64,000 nucleotides of DNA, taken from contig NC_079381.1 of NCBI RefSeq assembly GCF_021018895.1, positions 16,326,501 to 16,390,500 on the forward strand, in the 5' to 3' direction. How positions within the stretch are numbered: the stretch's first letter is position 1; each line of letters begins with the position of its first letter. Below are positions 62,712 through 64,000 of this stretch, in pieces. A program made the translations under genes and the position numbers. This DNA comes from Seriola aureovittata (lineage: Eukaryota; Chordata; Actinopteri; Carangiformes; Carangidae). Below the pieces are notes generated by a model, which saw nothing but the letters and a program-made list of their open reading frames with translations, searched no databases and was not told where the DNA came from.

Positions 62712-63246
62712 CGTGTATGTGCGCTCTGTTGCTGCTGGCATGTATGTTGCCTGTGCGTCTGTATACACCTATGCACACATTGGATTGGATTTAATGCATG
62801 TTTCCATCCACATGTACGCACATGATGTATGTATGTGTTGTATGAGGTGGTGTATCTATGTGTTCGTCATGCTGTGTGTTTGTGTATATATGGTGTATAT
62901 GTGCACATGCAGCATGGGCGTGTCTGTGCATGAGTGTATTCGTATGTGCACGGACGTTGGTGGTGTGTCAGCAGAGTTCCTCACCCAAACAGGTCATGAA
63001 AAAAGACTCTTGACTGCTGCCTTTTTACCACAGTGGCCACTCGGCCTGCAGCCACACGGTTAGCTGCTATTAAAAACACTCTCCACAAACCCAAAGTGAA
63101 AGAAATATTTCAGTGCGTCACTCACAAAATAAAAGCATTTCTCAAATTTTATGAGATGGCCCTGCCTACAGAAGTGTAATCAGTTACAGTATATCTTTTT
63201 TATATAGTTTTGGTTGGTTCTATGCAGGTTTTGAGACATCTGTGTC
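62712..63246. other. Non-coding, TG-rich
   Basis: Degenerate TGTATG/TGTGC words and no gene. Confidence 0.5.
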
Positions 63247-63735
63247 CAATGATGGAAGTATTTAGGTCCTTTACTTAAATAAAAGTCGCAATACCACAAT
63301 ATAAAAATAATCTATCGCCACTAAAGGCCCTGCATTCATAAATGAAGTTGAAGTACAGACGTATCGTAACAATGCAGTCAAAGTAAAACTACTTAGTATT
63401 CAGAAAACGTATTCCCATGAGTGTTATGTCATTAAATATTCTATTATTGGTTAATTATTAATGACTCTTCAATATGTTAACCCTAACCCTATGCAGTTTG
63501 ATCATTTGGTTTATAACAACATAACATATTTTATGATGATAAGATGATATTGAGTTGATCTTTGTAAATAAAGAGTAACTTTTATCTAAATCTGGTAAAT
63601 ACATATAGTGGTGTAAAAACTATCATGTTAATCTCTGAAATGTTGTTAAGTAGAAGTATAAAGTATGTAATGGTAGTATAAATGGTAAAGTACAAGTACT
63701 TCAAAAATTGTGCCTAAGTACAGTATTTGAGTATT
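63247..63735 (+). repeat. Family B element, diverged
   Basis: Begins CAATGATGGAAGTATTTAGG (compare CAGTGGTGGAAAAAGTATTC at 55087). It has GGCCCTGCATTCATAAATGA and AAGTACAAGTACTTCAAAAA near its end. The 3' terminal inverted repeat is degraded. Confidence 0.6.
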
Positions 63736-63794
63736 TGCTGTGTACATTCATAAGTATGTATGTGGCCTTATTTAAACCTGATGACTATGTATCC

Positions 63795-63862
63795 GTTTGT
63801 GTGCGTGCGTGCGTGTGCATGTTTGTGTGTGTGTTTGCATGTGCGTGTGTGTGTGTGTGTGT
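63795..63862. repeat. GT-rich degenerate microsatellite
   Basis: GTGTGCGTGCGTGCGTGTGC followed by (GT)n with interruptions. Confidence 0.9.
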
Positions 63863-63964
63863 ATGTATTTGTTATGATGATCAAACTGTCGCTTCTGCCA
63901 ACGCACAGAACGTGACTGACTATAAAACTCCAAAAACTGAAACACAAGCATGTTCCAGCATGAG

Positions 63965-63965
<1 letters not shown>

Positions 63966-64000
<35 letters not shown>
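63966..64000. repeat. (CA)n microsatellite, cut by window end
   Basis: About 17 CA units reaching the last base. Confidence 0.97.

Overview
The window looks like teleost fish nuclear DNA. It is AT-rich and gene-poor, with long (CA)n/(GT)n and (TA)n arrays every few kilobases, a tRNA-derived SINE of a type common in ray-finned fish, and several dispersed repeat families I recognise from fish genomes. One protein is recognised securely: the BTB/POZ and Krüppel-type zinc finger transcription factor Zbtb7c (Kr-pok), on the minus strand. Nothing bacterial, viral or CRISPR-like was seen.

Layout. Positions 1-688 form a large imperfect inverted repeat that runs off the left edge. From 0.7 to 13 kb there is no clear gene. 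This stretch holds microsatellites, a 163-bp duplication inside CA repeats, a SINE with 16-bp target-site duplications (8013-8248), and a 214-bp palindromic insertion with 15-bp target-site duplications (9012-9255). That insertion folds into a three-way junction resembling a hammerhead ribozyme. At 10.0-10.4 kb there is an orphan CCAAT/TATA promoter-like segment with splice sites. The zbtb7c coding region occupies 14357-16966 (minus) in three exons: 16966-16235, 16149-15476 and 14978-14357. They encode 675 residues. The 3' UTR probably ends at a cluster of poly(A) signals near 13.70-13.73 kb.

From 17 to 64 kb no second gene is secure. Much of it is probably 5' noncoding intron or flanking DNA of zbtb7c, whose mammalian orthologue has very long upstream noncoding introns. 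Candidate elements are a minus-strand TATA promoter near 23.48 kb, an AT-rich unique block at 20.75-22.78 kb that could be conserved regulatory DNA, a plus-strand spliced leader-like pair at 33.95-34.51 kb, and an orphan minus-strand terminal-exon-like ORF with its own AATAAA at 37.58-37.95 kb. The right half is rich in old interspersed repeats, including four copies of one family (called A here), several copies of a 'CAGTGGTGG' family (B), two inverted 'AGCTTAGCTTAGC' elements (C), and many long GT/CA arrays.

No computation was possible. Repeat names are descriptive only, and regulatory calls are hypotheses from base composition and motifs.
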